NCBI RefSeq assembly: GCF_000716445.1
Contig: NZ_JNWK01000012.1
Location: 62,001 to 126,000 of the forward strand
DNA length: 64,000 nt
Reading direction: 5' to 3'
From: Streptomyces wedmorensis
GTDB taxonomy: Bacteria > Actinomycetota > Actinomycetes > Streptomycetales > Streptomycetaceae
Positions 8,206 through 17,301 of this stretch are shown one piece after another. Made by a program: the position numbers and the translations under genes. The notes beneath the pieces were generated by a model. That model saw nothing but the letters and a program-made list of their open reading frames with translations. It had not been told where the DNA came from and searched no databases. The stretch's first letter is position 1. Every line of letters begins with the position of its first letter.

Positions 8206-8283
8206 CATTTACCCTCGTTACGGAGTTACGGAACGGCCGCGGACATCGGGCACGGCGGCCGGGCCCCGAGGAGGGAAGGCGGC

Positions 8284-9063
8284 ATGCCGGTGGAGGTCAC
8301 CTGGTGGGGTCACGCGACCTGCACGGTCGAGGACTCCGGGGTCCGCTTCCTCACCGACCCGCTGTTCGCCCGGCGGCTCGCCCATCTGCGGCGGCGGCGC
8401 GGCGCCCTGCCGCCGCCCGAGGCCGCCCGCGCCGAGGCCGTCCTCGTGTCGCACCTGCACGCCGACCACCTCCATCTGCCCTCGCTCGCCCGGCTCGCGC
8501 CCGGCACCCGGCTCGTCGTGCCGCGCGGGGCTCCCGCCGCCGTGCCGGGCCTCCGCAGGCTCGGCGCCGACGGGCTGCGACTGACCGAGGTGGAGCCCGG
8601 CGACACGGTGACGGTGGAGGGCGTGACGGTACGGGCCGTGCCGGCGCTCCACGACGGGCGGCGCCTACCGCTCGGGCCGCACCGCGCTCCCGCGCTCGGG
8701 TACGTCGTCGAGGGCGAGGCGCGGACGTACTTCGCCGGCGACACCGGCCTGTTCGACGGAATGGCGGAGGCGGTGGGGCCGGTGGACGTGGCGCTGCTGC
8801 CGGTCGGCGGCTGGGGCCCGTACCTCGGGCACGGCCACCTCGACGCGGGCCGCGCGGCCGAGGCGCTCGCCGCGCTCTCCCCGGCCGCGGCGGTCCCTGT
8901 GCACTACGGCACGTACTGGCCGATCGGGCTCGACGGCGTCCGTCCGCACGAGTTCCACGCCCCGGGGGACGAGTTCGTACGGCACGCCTCGCGGCTCGCC
9001 CCGAAGGTGGCGGTCCACCTGCTCGGCCACGGCGACCGGGTGCGGCCGGAGGTCGCTCGGTGA
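8284..9063 (+). CDS. UlaG-type metallo-beta-lactamase-fold hydrolase
   Basis: A 259-aa MBL-fold protein starting with the typical VTWWGHAT strand. The metal motif HLHADH is at residues 57-62, with further ligands in the FAGDTG and VPVHYGTYWP stretches, so a dinuclear metal site is expected to be active. Relatives include L-ascorbate-6-phosphate lactonase UlaG and phospholipase-type hydrolases; the substrate here is not known. A GAGGAGGG site precedes the ATG. Its stop overlaps the start of the DedA gene in a GTGA arrangement, so the two are translationally coupled. Confidence 0.85.
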   Translation: MPVEVTWWGHATCTVEDSGVRFLTDPLFARRLAHLRRRRGALPPPEAARAEAVLVSHLHADHLHLPSLARLAPGTRLVVPRGAPAAVPGLRRLGADGLRLTEVEPGDTVTVEGVTVRAVPALHDGRRLPLGPHRAPALGYVVEGEARTYFAGDTGLFDGMAEAVGPVDVALLPVGGWGPYLGHGHLDAGRAAEALAALSPAAAVPVHYGTYWPIGLDGVRPHEFHAPGDEFVRHASRLAPKVAVHLLGHGDRVRPEVAR

Positions 9064-9791
9064 TCGCTGGGGTCACCGGGGTGGTGACGGCGGTGCGGGA
9101 GCTGGCGCCGGAGTCGACGCAGCAGGCCGTCGGCTACCCGTCGCTGTTCCTGCTCGTCGCGCTGGGCGCGCTGGTGCCGATCGTGCCCACGGGCGCGATC
9201 GTCAGCTCGGCCGCGGTGGTCGCCTTCCACCAGACGTCGCCGCTGGCGCTGCTCCACGTCTTCCTGGTGGCGTCGCTCGCCGCGTGGCTCGGCGACACGG
9301 CCCTGTACTGGCTGGGGCAGCGCGGGGTCCGTTCCCACAACGGCTCGCGGTGGCTCGCCGCCCTGCGCGGCCGGGTCACGCCGGAGCGGCTCGCCCAGGC
9401 ACAGGAGCGGCTCGAGACCCATCGGGTGTCGGTGCTCGTGCTGTCCCGCCTGGTGCCGGCGGGGCGGATCCCGGTGATGCTGGCCTGCCTGCTCTCCGAG
9501 ATGCCGCTGCGCCGCTTCGCCCGGGGCGACCTGGCGGCCTGCCTGGCGTGGGCGGCGACGTACCAGCTGATCGGGATCCTGGGCGGTTCACTCTTCCCCG
9601 AGCCCTGGCAGGGGGTCGTGGCGGCGGTGGCACTGACGGTGCTGGTCAGCGCGGTCCCGGGCCTGTGGCGGCGGATCCGCGGAAGGCGTCGGCCCGACGG
9701 GGCAGGGGCCGCGGGGGACGCCGCGCCCGGGAACGAGGCGTCGGGCGACGGACTGCCCGGGAACGGCGTGTCAGGGCACGAGCACCCGTGA
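9060..9791 (+). CDS. DedA/SNARE-associated family membrane protein
   Basis: A 243-aa protein with about five hydrophobic segments and the DedA-type features LGALVPIVPTGAIV near the N-terminus and LSRLVPAGRIPVMLACLL in the middle; the latter carries the conserved Arg and Pro-Gly-like turn. DedA proteins include undecaprenyl-phosphate and phospholipid flippases and affect membrane homeostasis. The GTG start overlaps the stop of the upstream metallo-hydrolase. The C-terminal 35 residues are a Gly/Asn/Asp-rich repeat-like tail (GNEASGDGLPGNGVSG). Its 3' end overlaps the convergent gene at 9771 by 21 bp. Confidence 0.85.
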   Translation: MIAGVTGVVTAVRELAPESTQQAVGYPSLFLLVALGALVPIVPTGAIVSSAAVVAFHQTSPLALLHVFLVASLAAWLGDTALYWLGQRGVRSHNGSRWLAALRGRVTPERLAQAQERLETHRVSVLVLSRLVPAGRIPVMLACLLSEMPLRRFARGDLAACLAWAATYQLIGILGGSLFPEPWQGVVAAVALTVLVSAVPGLWRRIRGRRRPDGAGAAGDAAPGNEASGDGLPGNGVSGHEHP

Positions 9792-10829
9792 GCCGCCGAC
9801 CGGCAGGTCCCACAGCTCCTCGCGGGGCAGCCCGGCCTTCTCCCAGGCGGCCCTGACCCGGGTGAGGGGTTCGAGGACGGGCTCGGAGGAGAGGACGAAG
9901 GTCGCCCAGTGCATGGGGGCCATCCGCCGCGCCCCGAGGTCCTGGTGGGCGCGGACGGCCTCCTCCGGATCGGTGTGGACGTCGCTGAGCCACCAGCGCG
10001 GGTCGTACGCCCCGATGGGGAGCAGTGCCAGGTCGATCCCGGGGTAGCGGCGGCCGATCTCGGCGAACCAGTGGCCGTACCCGGTGTCCCCGGCGAAGTG
10101 GACGCGGCGCCCGGAGCGGTCGGTGAGGACCCAACCGCCCCACAGGGAACGGCAGGTGTCCAGGAGGGTGCGCTTGGACCAGTGGTGCGCGGGGACGAAG
10201 TCGAAGCGCACGCCGTCGAGTTCGGCCGCCTCCCACCAGTCGAGCTCGGTGACGCGGAGGAACCCCCGTCGGGCGAACCAGCGGCCGAGTCCGGCCGGGA
10301 CGAAGACCGGGGTGTGCCGGGGCAGCCGCTTCAGGGTGGGGGCGTCGAGGTGGTCGAAGTGGTTGTGGCTGATGACGACGGCGTCGACGGCCGGCAGGTC
10401 CTCCCAGCGGACCCCGACCGGGGTGAGCCGCGCCGGGGTGCCGAAGATCCGCCGGGACCAGACGGGGTCGGTGAGGACGGTGATTCCGCCGATGCGCAGG
10501 ACCCAACTGGCGTGACCCGCCCAGGTGACGGCGAGCGTGTCGGGACCGGCGGGCGGCAGCGGACCGGGCTCGAAGGGCAGCAGGGGGATGTCGCGGAGCC
10601 CTTCGGGACGGGGGCGCACGGCGCCCTCGCGGGCGAGGCGCGCCAGGGCCCGGACGCCGGGGAGCGGCGCGGTGAGCCGGTCGACGAAGGTCCGGGGCCA
10701 GTCGTGCCGCAGCCGGCCGACGGGCTGGAGAACGGGGGTCGGTGCCGGGGCGGGCGCGGGAGCCGTGGCGGGGTCGGGGTGGGGCGGGACCTGGGCGGCC
10801 CGGGCGGGATGTGCCGTCCGTTCGGTCAT
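9771..10829 (-). CDS. NAPE-PLD-like metallo-beta-lactamase-fold hydrolase
   Basis: A 352-aa MBL-fold enzyme. After a low-complexity Pro/Ala N-terminus (about 10-35), the fold begins at VTWAGHASW; HNHFDH at residues 155-160 is the metal motif and HFAGDTGYG, VHTDPEEAV and MAPMHWATF follow in the order seen in N-acyl-phosphatidylethanolamine phospholipase D relatives. It may hydrolyse a lipid phosphodiester or an N-acyl lipid; this is inference from family. A CGGAG site lies before the ATG. It lies on the minus strand downstream of the aminotransferase-like gene, separated by a 173-bp repeat-rich gap. Confidence 0.85.
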   Translation of the reverse strand: MTERTAHPARAAQVPPHPDPATAPAPAPAPTPVLQPVGRLRHDWPRTFVDRLTAPLPGVRALARLAREGAVRPRPEGLRDIPLLPFEPGPLPPAGPDTLAVTWAGHASWVLRIGGITVLTDPVWSRRIFGTPARLTPVGVRWEDLPAVDAVVISHNHFDHLDAPTLKRLPRHTPVFVPAGLGRWFARRGFLRVTELDWWEAAELDGVRFDFVPAHHWSKRTLLDTCRSLWGGWVLTDRSGRRVHFAGDTGYGHWFAEIGRRYPGIDLALLPIGAYDPRWWLSDVHTDPEEAVRAHQDLGARRMAPMHWATFVLSSEPVLEPLTRVRAAWEKAGLPREELWDLPVGGSRVLVP

Positions 10830-10879
10830 CTGCGGGCTCCGTTCTGCGCGGCTCGTGCGGGTCGTCGCCGGTGCGGCGG

Positions 10880-10965
10880 GCGGGGTGCGGGGATCCGCCG
10901 CTGCGGGGTGCCGGGCGCCGGGCACCCGAGCGGGGTGCGGGGTGCCGGGTACCAGTGCGGGGTGC
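10880..10965. repeat. five copies of GCGGGGTGC in intergenic DNA
   Basis: The 9-mer GCGGGGTGC occurs at 10880, 10903, 10930, 10937 and 10957 in the gap between the genes at 10829 and 11003. The region is low-complexity and probably arose by slippage. Confidence 0.6.
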
Positions 10966-11002
10966 GCGGTTCGAGGCCCGCTCGGGGGCCGGTCGGGCGC
11001 CG

Positions 11003-12235
11003 TCACCGGAGTTCCTCCAGGGCCCCTCCGAACTCCGCGAGCTTCCGAGCCACATGGGGCAGCTCCAGCGGGTCCCGAGCGTCGAGGGTCTCGGCGCGCT
11101 CCTCCTCGGTGGTGCCCAGGAACATGATGGTGCCGAACCTGACGCGGAGCGCGCCGAGTTCGTCGCCGAAGCGGTGGCCGCCGGGGACGGGGGCGCCGAG
11201 CCGCGCGGTGAGGTGGCTCTCCAGCTCCAGGGAGTCGGTGACGCCCCGGGCGGCGAGACCGGCCCGGAGTGGTCCGAGGTCGGCGTAGAGGTGGCGGCCC
11301 GCCTGCGGGGGCCGGGCGAGGGCCCCGGCGGCGCGCACGGCGCGGTGCGCGGCCGCGGCGAGCCGCCCGTGGACGACGGCGGCGTACCGGGCCCGTACGG
11401 TGACGTCCTCGGGCTCGTCGAGGGCGTGCGCGGCGGCGGGGGCCACCGGGCCGGGGACGACGGCGCCGAGGGCGGTGAGCACGTCGAGGACGCGGGCTCT
11501 GCGGTCGGTCCAGCGGTCGGCGCGCGAGGGATCCGTGGGCGGGAAGCGGGCGACGGCGCAGGGCCAGGCGGTCGGGGTGAGGGCGCCGCCGAGGTCGGTG
11601 AGGACGGTGACGTCGTCGGGGCACATCTCGGCGGGGCCGAGGAGCACGGTGTCGTGCGGGGCGTGGAGGGTGTCGCGCCAGGTCTCGTCGCTGATGACGT
11701 GCAGCCCCTCGGCGACGGCGGCCTCGCAGGCCTCGCGGACGATCTCGGGCGGGGCGACGGTGGCGGTGGGGTCGTCGGCGACGGAGAGCAGCAGGACCCG
11801 GGGGTCGCCGCCCTCGGCGCGGACGCGCCGGACCGTCTCCAGGAGGGCGTACGGGTCGGGGACGCCGCCGCACTCGGCGGGGGTGGGCACGTGGTACGCC
11901 GGGCGGCCGAGGAGCCGGGCCTGCGGGGTCCACCAGGCGGGGCAGGGGCGGGGCAGGAGGAGGTCGCCGCCGTGGGCGGCGAGCAGGGCCAGGAGGAGGG
12001 CCGGGGCGCCGGGGGCGGCGACCACGTCCTCGGGGTGGGTGCGCAGGCCGCGGCGCCACCAGTAGCCGGCGGCGGCCTCCCGGAGGACGGGCCCGCCGCC
12101 GGGAGGCTCGGAGACCGTCCGCGCGGCGGCCGCGGCGAGGAGGGCGGCGAGTCCGGGCAGGACGGGCAGGCCGGTGTCGGGCGCGGGAGGGCCGTAGCGC
12201 ACCGGGCCGCGGCCTTCCGGAGCCGTCTGCCGCAT
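11003..12235 (-). CDS. PLP-dependent aminotransferase class I/II-like protein
   Basis: A 410-aa protein with the general layout of fold-type I aminotransferases: PALLLALLAAHGGDLLLPRP near the cofactor-phosphate region, VLLLSVADDPTATVAPPEIV, and VISDETWRDTLH, where the Asp contacting the PLP ring is expected. The usual Schiff-base Lys motif (S-x-x-K) is not obvious: the matching stretch reads VLTDLGGALTPTAWPCAV with no Lys. The enzyme may therefore have lost classical catalysis or use another residue. A strong AGGAGGT site precedes the ATG at 12235. Substrate unknown. Confidence 0.7.
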   Translation of the reverse strand: MRQTAPEGRGPVRYGPPAPDTGLPVLPGLAALLAAAAARTVSEPPGGGPVLREAAAGYWWRRGLRTHPEDVVAAPGAPALLLALLAAHGGDLLLPRPCPAWWTPQARLLGRPAYHVPTPAECGGVPDPYALLETVRRVRAEGGDPRVLLLSVADDPTATVAPPEIVREACEAAVAEGLHVISDETWRDTLHAPHDTVLLGPAEMCPDDVTVLTDLGGALTPTAWPCAVARFPPTDPSRADRWTDRRARVLDVLTALGAVVPGPVAPAAAHALDEPEDVTVRARYAAVVHGRLAAAAHRAVRAAGALARPPQAGRHLYADLGPLRAGLAARGVTDSLELESHLTARLGAPVPGGHRFGDELGALRVRFGTIMFLGTTEEERAETLDARDPLELPHVARKLAEFGGALEELR

Positions 12236-12317
12236 GTCCCGTACCTCCTGAGCGCACGGGGGCGCCGGGCGGGCACCCCCGTGCCCTTTATACGAAGGTT
12301 CGGGCGGTTCCGCCGCT

Positions 12318-13520
12318 TCAGACGACGGTGATCGGGTGACGCACGACCGCGTTGAAGAGGTACCCCTGGGTGTTGTGGACGGCCCGCTCGGGCTGGGTGT
12401 TGCCGGCGGTGTCGGTGGTACGGGAGAGCAGGGTGACGGGTCCGGTGGTGTGCGGGCGCCACGGCACGGTCCAGCGGACCCAGCCGCCCCGGCGCGGGGT
12501 GTCGAGGAGCCGGGCGTGCCGCCAGTGGGCGCCGCCGTCGGTGGAGACCTCGACGGTCCGCACGGGCGCGAGGGCGGACCAGGCGCGCCCGGTGAGCCGG
12601 TGGACGCGGCCGGACTCCAGGGTGGCGCCGAAGGGCAGCTGATAGGCGGACTTGAGGGTCTGGCGGCTGATCGGGGCGCTGCCACCGGCGGGGTGCGCGG
12701 CGCCGAAGAGGCGGTACCAGTCGGTGGTCCAGGGCGAGCCGAGCGGGCGGGTGGAGACCTCGATGTCGCCGAGCCACTTGATCGAGGCGATGCCGACCCA
12801 GTTCGGCACGACGAGCCGGACCGGGTGGCCGTGGTCGTACGGCAGCGGCTCGCCGTTCATCTCGTACGCGAGGATCACGTCGTCGAAGGCCTTGGCGACC
12901 GGCAGCGGGCGCCGCACCCGGCCGTAGTCGACGCCGCCGGAGACGTACGGGTCGTCGAGGCCGCGCGGCTGCACGTCGACGGCGTCGTGGGCGATCCCGG
13001 CGCGCCGCAGCACGTCGGAGAGGCGGACGCCGCGCCAGCGGGCCGCCCCGACGGCGCCGAGGGTCCAGGAGGTGCCGGTGACCGGCTCGCCCTGCTGGCT
13101 CGTGTAGAGGCTGCGGCCGTTTCCGGCGCACTCGATCAGGGCCGTCCGGGTGACGGACGGCAGGTCGCGCAGCTGTCCGTAGGTGAAGTGGACGGGGCTG
13201 CGGCCGTGGAGCCCGTCGCCCCAGAGGGTCAGCCGCCAGTCGGCGGCGTCGAGGACGGGGGTGCTGGTGTGGTTGCGGACGAAGAAGCGCTCGGCGGGGG
13301 TGAGGAGGCCGGTGTCCGCGAAGGCGTCGAACCGCGCCTCGGCGTTGGTGCCCCGGACGGTGAAGTACTCGGTCGGGAGCGCCTTGACGATCCCGGGCGC
13401 GGCGGCGGCCGTCGTGGCGTGCGCGGGCGCGGCGGCGAGCCCGCCGACGGCGGACACCGCGGGGCCCGCCGCGATCAGCTTGAGGAGGGAGCGGCGGGCG
13501 GGCGCGGGCGAGTACGGCAC
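12318..13520 (-). CDS. Tat-exported molybdopterin-dependent sulfite-oxidase-family protein
   Basis: A 400-aa protein with a twin-arginine signal (R9-R10, then SLLKL and a hydrophobic stretch ending APAHA), so it should be folded with cofactor and exported. The molybdenum-ligand Cys is near residue 131 in LIECAGNGR; GGVDYGR, MNGEPLPYDHGHPVRLVVP and IKWLGDIEVS are typical of the sulfite oxidase/nitrate reductase molybdopterin domain, followed by a C-terminal Ig-like dimerisation domain. No haem domain is present. The GTG at 13520 is chosen because CGAGGAG lies just before it and it leaves a normal Tat signal; a longer ORF to 13619 exists. Confidence 0.88.
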   Translation of the reverse strand: MPYSPAPARRSLLKLIAAGPAVSAVGGLAAAPAHATTAAAAPGIVKALPTEYFTVRGTNAEARFDAFADTGLLTPAERFFVRNHTSTPVLDAADWRLTLWGDGLHGRSPVHFTYGQLRDLPSVTRTALIECAGNGRSLYTSQQGEPVTGTSWTLGAVGAARWRGVRLSDVLRRAGIAHDAVDVQPRGLDDPYVSGGVDYGRVRRPLPVAKAFDDVILAYEMNGEPLPYDHGHPVRLVVPNWVGIASIKWLGDIEVSTRPLGSPWTTDWYRLFGAAHPAGGSAPISRQTLKSAYQLPFGATLESGRVHRLTGRAWSALAPVRTVEVSTDGGAHWRHARLLDTPRRGGWVRWTVPWRPHTTGPVTLLSRTTDTAGNTQPERAVHNTQGYLFNAVVRHPITVV

Positions 13521-13817
13521 GGGACTCCTCGGCACGGGGGACGGACGGGCCGCCGGACGGCGGCGCGCCGATCCTAGGGGCACGGACCGGTTCCGCACGG
13601 GCCGTTCACAGGGCTGCAATACACGGATTCGTCAGGTCGGGCGCACGGGTCGCCGGTGAGGCGCGGATTCCGGCGTGGCGGCCGGGTGTGCGGCGAACTC
13701 CGGGACGGGCAGGCCCTGTTCAAACACCACTCTGTCCACAATGCAGGACGCCTATCTCAATATCCGGCCGCCGCACGTACGGTGGGGGCACGCACCCACT
13801 CCGAGGGAGTCGCTTCC

Positions 13818-14654
13818 ATGACGCACGCCTCCGCACCGTCGACGGCCCACGAGACCGCCGTCTACACCCATGGCCACCACGAGTCCGTCCTGCGCTCTCA
13901 CACCTGGCGCACCGCCGCCAACTCGGCGGCCTATCTGCTGCCGGAACTGCGGTCGGGACTCGACGTCCTGGACGTCGGCTGCGGCCCCGGGACCATCACC
14001 GCCGACCTGGCCGCCCTGGTGGCGCCCGGCCGCGTGACCGCGGTCGACGCGGCCGAGGACGTCCTGGCCAAGGCCCGTGCCGTGGCCGCCGAACGCGGCC
14101 TGGAGAACGTCGAGTTCGCCGTCGCCGACGTCCACGCCCTGGACTTCCCCGATGACTCCTTCGACGTCGTCCACGCCCATCAGGTACTCCAGCACGTCGG
14201 CGACCCGGTCCAGGCGCTGCGCGAGATGCGGCGGGTGTGCCGGCCCGGCGGTGTCGTCGCCGCCCGCGACAGCGACTACGGGGCCTTCGCGTGGTACCCC
14301 GAGCGGCCCGCGCTGGACGGGTGGCTCGACCTGTACCACCGGGTCGCCCGCGCCAACGGCGGCGAACCGGACGCCGGCCGGCGGCTGTTCGCCTGGGCCC
14401 GGCGGGCCGGCTTCACCGACGTCACGACCACGGCCGGCACCTGGTGTTACGCCACCCCGGAGGAGCGCGCCTGGTGGAGCGGCCTGTGGGCGGACCGTAC
14501 GACCGCGTCCGTCTACGCCGAACTGGCCGTGTCGGGCGGCCACGCGACCGCCGCCGAACTGGCCTCGATCGGCGAGGCCTGGCGGGAGTGGGGCGAGCAG
14601 GAGGACGCCTGGTTCATGGTCCCGCACGGCGAGATCCTGTGCCGGGTCCCCTGA
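13818..14654 (+). CDS. class I SAM-dependent methyltransferase
   Basis: A 278-aa Rossmann methyltransferase. Motif I is VLDVGCGPGTITADLAAL, with an acidic residue at the end of strand 2 (VTAVDAAEDVL), a motif II-like VEFAVADVHALDFPDDSFD and a post-motif VHAHQVLQHV. The layout resembles UbiE/COQ5-type enzymes, which methylate small molecules or quinones; substrate not known. GGGAG lies before the ATG. It appears to be a single-gene unit. Confidence 0.88.
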   Translation: MTHASAPSTAHETAVYTHGHHESVLRSHTWRTAANSAAYLLPELRSGLDVLDVGCGPGTITADLAALVAPGRVTAVDAAEDVLAKARAVAAERGLENVEFAVADVHALDFPDDSFDVVHAHQVLQHVGDPVQALREMRRVCRPGGVVAARDSDYGAFAWYPERPALDGWLDLYHRVARANGGEPDAGRRLFAWARRAGFTDVTTTAGTWCYATPEERAWWSGLWADRTTASVYAELAVSGGHATAAELASIGEAWREWGEQEDAWFMVPHGEILCRVP

Positions 14655-14678
14655 CGGCCCCGACGGGGCCGGACCGCG

Positions 14679-14966
14679 TCAGTCCCGGAAGAAGTCGTGG
14701 AACCCGAGGCAGTCCGGGTCCTGGGAGGGGCAGCTCGGATGCGGCGTGCGGTCCGGCTCCGGTGGGGCGGGCTTCGGGTTCCGCCGAGCCGGCCCCACCG
14801 GCGGCGCCATCTCGAACCCGCCGCACAGGCACGCCCCGCAGACCCCGGAGAACCGCGGCTCGGCATGACGGAAGCGCGGATGCCCGCACCGGCACTCGGC
14901 CGTCGCCCAGGACGCCGTCTCCGGACCCCCGTCCCTCCGTGGCCCGCGCCACGTCGCCTTCGCCAC
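14679..14966 (-). CDS. small zinc-ribbon-like hypothetical protein
   Basis: The C-terminal half contains a dense Cys/His cluster: CRCGHPRFRH, then CGACLCGG, enough to bind one or two zinc ions. The rest is proline-rich, ending FHDFFRD. The start is uncertain: the frame is open to a GTG at 15110, but residues upstream of 14966 look like non-coding translation. I used the GTG at 14966 (95 aa). Family not recognised; a nucleic-acid or protein-binding zinc ribbon is the plain reading. Confidence 0.55.
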   Translation of the reverse strand: MAKATWRGPRRDGGPETASWATAECRCGHPRFRHAEPRFSGVCGACLCGGFEMAPPVGPARRNPKPAPPEPDRTPHPSCPSQDPDCLGFHDFFRD

Positions 14967-15162
14967 GCGGAGTACCCGGCCCGGCGCCGGAACCGGCCCG
15001 GCCCCGCACCCGTCCGCGTCGCGCCCCTCCCCCGTCGTCCGTCCACGGTACCGTCGCCCGGCGCGCTGCGGCCGGCTCGGGTGCCATCCCGCCGCGCCGC
15101 CTCCGGGCACTCACCCGCCGGCTCGGACGCCGTCCCGGGCACCCCGCCGCGGCGCCCGCCCG

Positions 15163-17121
15163 TCAGCTCGGGCGCATCCTGAACTCGTAGGCGTAGGGCA
15201 GGGGTTCGTCGGTGGCCTGGGCCCAGAGCTCCCCGACGATCTCGGCGCCCTCGCGCAGATCGGCGACCTCGAAGCCCTCGTCGAAGACGGCGCGGGCCTC
15301 CGCCGCCCTGCCCTCCGCGAGGAGGATCCGTGCCTCCAGGAGGCGGAACGCGCCCCTCTCCCGGACCTCCCCCGGAAGCCGCTGCCGCACCTCCGCGGCC
15401 GAACCGGGCCGCCCGGCGGCGAGCAGCGCGGCGATCGCCTCGCGCCCCAGGGCCGCCGTGACCGCGAGGTCCCGGGCGGGCGGGCCCGCATCCGCGTGGT
15501 CGGCGAAGGCCTCCGCGAAACGGTCCGCCGCGCGGGCCGGGTGTCCGTCCTCGCGGTCGGCGACGGCCAGGCAGTACAGCAGCGGCCAGCGCACCTCGGC
15601 GTCCCGCAGACCGCGCTCCCAGCTCCGTACCGCCTGGGCGCGGTCGCCGGCGTGCCACTGGGCGATGCCGAGGTGGTACTCGGTGGAGGGGTCGGCGGGC
15701 GCGGTCTCCAGCATGTCCCGCCACGGCGCGGCGACCAGCGGCGGGCCCGGCGCCGTGCCCTTGGCCGGGGCCGGCAGGACTCCGGTGCGCAGCAGCGCCA
15801 GCCAGGGCTCCTGGTCGGGCCCGATGGTCGACTCGGGGAAGGGAGTGCCGGGCAACGCGAGGCGTCCGCGCAGGACTTCGAGGGCGCCCCAGCCCGAACC
15901 GGTCGCGAGGGACGTCTCCGGTTCGGCGTCCGCGGCGCCGTCGCGCCACGCGGTGTGGGCCGCGTCGACCGCGGCGCGGGGCAGCGCTCCGGCGAGGGCG
16001 CCCTCGACCTCGGCACGGGCGGCGGCCCAGTCGTCGCCGAGCGCCGTGGCGGGGTCGGCGACCAGCGGCCCGTACGCCTCCAGCCAGCTGAACTCCGCGC
16101 CGCCCGCGAGTTCCAGGTGCTCCAGCTGGGTGCGGGCGAGCCCGGCCTGGATCTCGGCGTAGCCGGGAGTGCCGGGTTCGGTCAGCCATTCCTGCCAGCG
16201 CCGGCCGCCGCGCTCGGTCCCCCACACGAAGAGCTTGCGGCCGCGCAGCTTGTCCGTGGAGGTCTGGACGAGGCCCGTGCCGTCGGCGTCGAGTGCGGCG
16301 ATCCAGCGGCGCTGCCCCTCGGGGAGGTCGTAGAACCAGTCGGCGGCGTGCGCCCCGTTCAGCGGGTACGAGCGGTCGGTGCCGTCGTCGGTGACGGGGA
16401 CGGGAAGCCGGCGCAGCCCTCGGTCGTACCCGTGGTGCCAGGCCGCGTCGGCGGGTGCGAGGATCCGGCGGTCCTCGGGGACGGCGGTGTTGGACCACCA
16501 GTAGACGGGGGCGGTGTGTTCGTGGGGGTTGCGGACGCGGATCCCGACGTACAGGAAGTCGGAGCCGTCCGGCAGCCACAGGTCGACCTGGAACGGGAGG
16601 TCGCGCAGTCGCTCCCACTCCCAGAGGCGGAGCATCGGGCCGCCGTCGGGGGCGCGGACGGTGGCGGCGTGGAGGGGCGAGCAGGACAGGGCGGTGTGGC
16701 CGGTGGCGCCGATGTTCCACTCGACGCCGCCGGAGTACCAGGCGCCGTTGAGCGCGAAGGCCGCGGGCTGGAACACCGGGTTGCGGTAGAGGAGTTCGCG
16801 CCCGGTGGGCTTGTGGTGCAGGGAGTGGAGCCGGCCGCCGAGACCGGGCAGCACGGTCGCGCGGAGCCGGTCGTTCTCGATCACGATCGCGGCGAGGTCC
16901 GCGGGGGTGCGCTCGCGCCCGTATCCGTCGCGCACCGGCACGGGCAGCAGGCTGCGCAGGGGGTCGCGTCCGATGCCTCGGGCCATGTCGCGCGGCAGGG
17001 ACGCGAGGGTGTGCGCGTCGACCGCGTGCGTCCCGTCGTGGGGGCGCAGCGCGGGCAGCGGACTGTCCGGGCCCAACGGGGCCGCGGGCAGCGTCAGTAC
17101 GGCACGTCGTACGGTCGTCAT
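15163..17121 (-). CDS. DUF5107-type protein with C-terminal TPR-like repeats
   Basis: A 652-aa protein. The first 400 residues have the look of a galactose-mutarotase-like beta-sandwich domain of the DUF5107 type (VLPGLGGRLHSLHHKPTGREL, WNIGATGHT, YWWSNTAVPEDRRILAPA). The C-terminal third has helical repeats resembling tetratricopeptide units (for example TEYHLGIAQWHAGDRAQAVR). Such proteins usually occur with sugar metabolism genes and may bind carbohydrate. ATG at 17121 is preferred to the GTG at 17136. No sugar genes are adjacent here; it looks monocistronic. Confidence 0.8.
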   Translation of the reverse strand: MTTVRRAVLTLPAAPLGPDSPLPALRPHDGTHAVDAHTLASLPRDMARGIGRDPLRSLLPVPVRDGYGRERTPADLAAIVIENDRLRATVLPGLGGRLHSLHHKPTGRELLYRNPVFQPAAFALNGAWYSGGVEWNIGATGHTALSCSPLHAATVRAPDGGPMLRLWEWERLRDLPFQVDLWLPDGSDFLYVGIRVRNPHEHTAPVYWWSNTAVPEDRRILAPADAAWHHGYDRGLRRLPVPVTDDGTDRSYPLNGAHAADWFYDLPEGQRRWIAALDADGTGLVQTSTDKLRGRKLFVWGTERGGRRWQEWLTEPGTPGYAEIQAGLARTQLEHLELAGGAEFSWLEAYGPLVADPATALGDDWAAARAEVEGALAGALPRAAVDAAHTAWRDGAADAEPETSLATGSGWGALEVLRGRLALPGTPFPESTIGPDQEPWLALLRTGVLPAPAKGTAPGPPLVAAPWRDMLETAPADPSTEYHLGIAQWHAGDRAQAVRSWERGLRDAEVRWPLLYCLAVADREDGHPARAADRFAEAFADHADAGPPARDLAVTAALGREAIAALLAAGRPGSAAEVRQRLPGEVRERGAFRLLEARILLAEGRAAEARAVFDEGFEVADLREGAEIVGELWAQATDEPLPYAYEFRMRPS

Positions 17122-17301
17122 CGCCCCATGGAACACGCCGGGGCCCGTCCTGACCAGGGGTTCTCCGCGTCAGGCTTCGGCAAAGGAACGGTCGCCCCGG
17201 GAGCCCGGATATTCCCGGCGGCGCGGGCGCCCGCCGCCGTACCGTGGAGGGTCGGCGCCGCCCCGGCGTCCGACGGAACCACGGCACAGGGAGTACGAGG
17301 A

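Noticed and set aside
8028..9791. Single 587-codon ORF spanning the metallo-hydrolase region and DedA
   Set aside because: The first part is an out-of-frame reading of the metallo-hydrolase; only residues from 9060 on are DedA.
9646..13131. 1161-codon minus-strand ORF across the hydrolase, aminotransferase and sulfite oxidase-like genes
   Set aside because: It is a shadow frame of three genes whose true frames have coherent motifs and ribosome sites.
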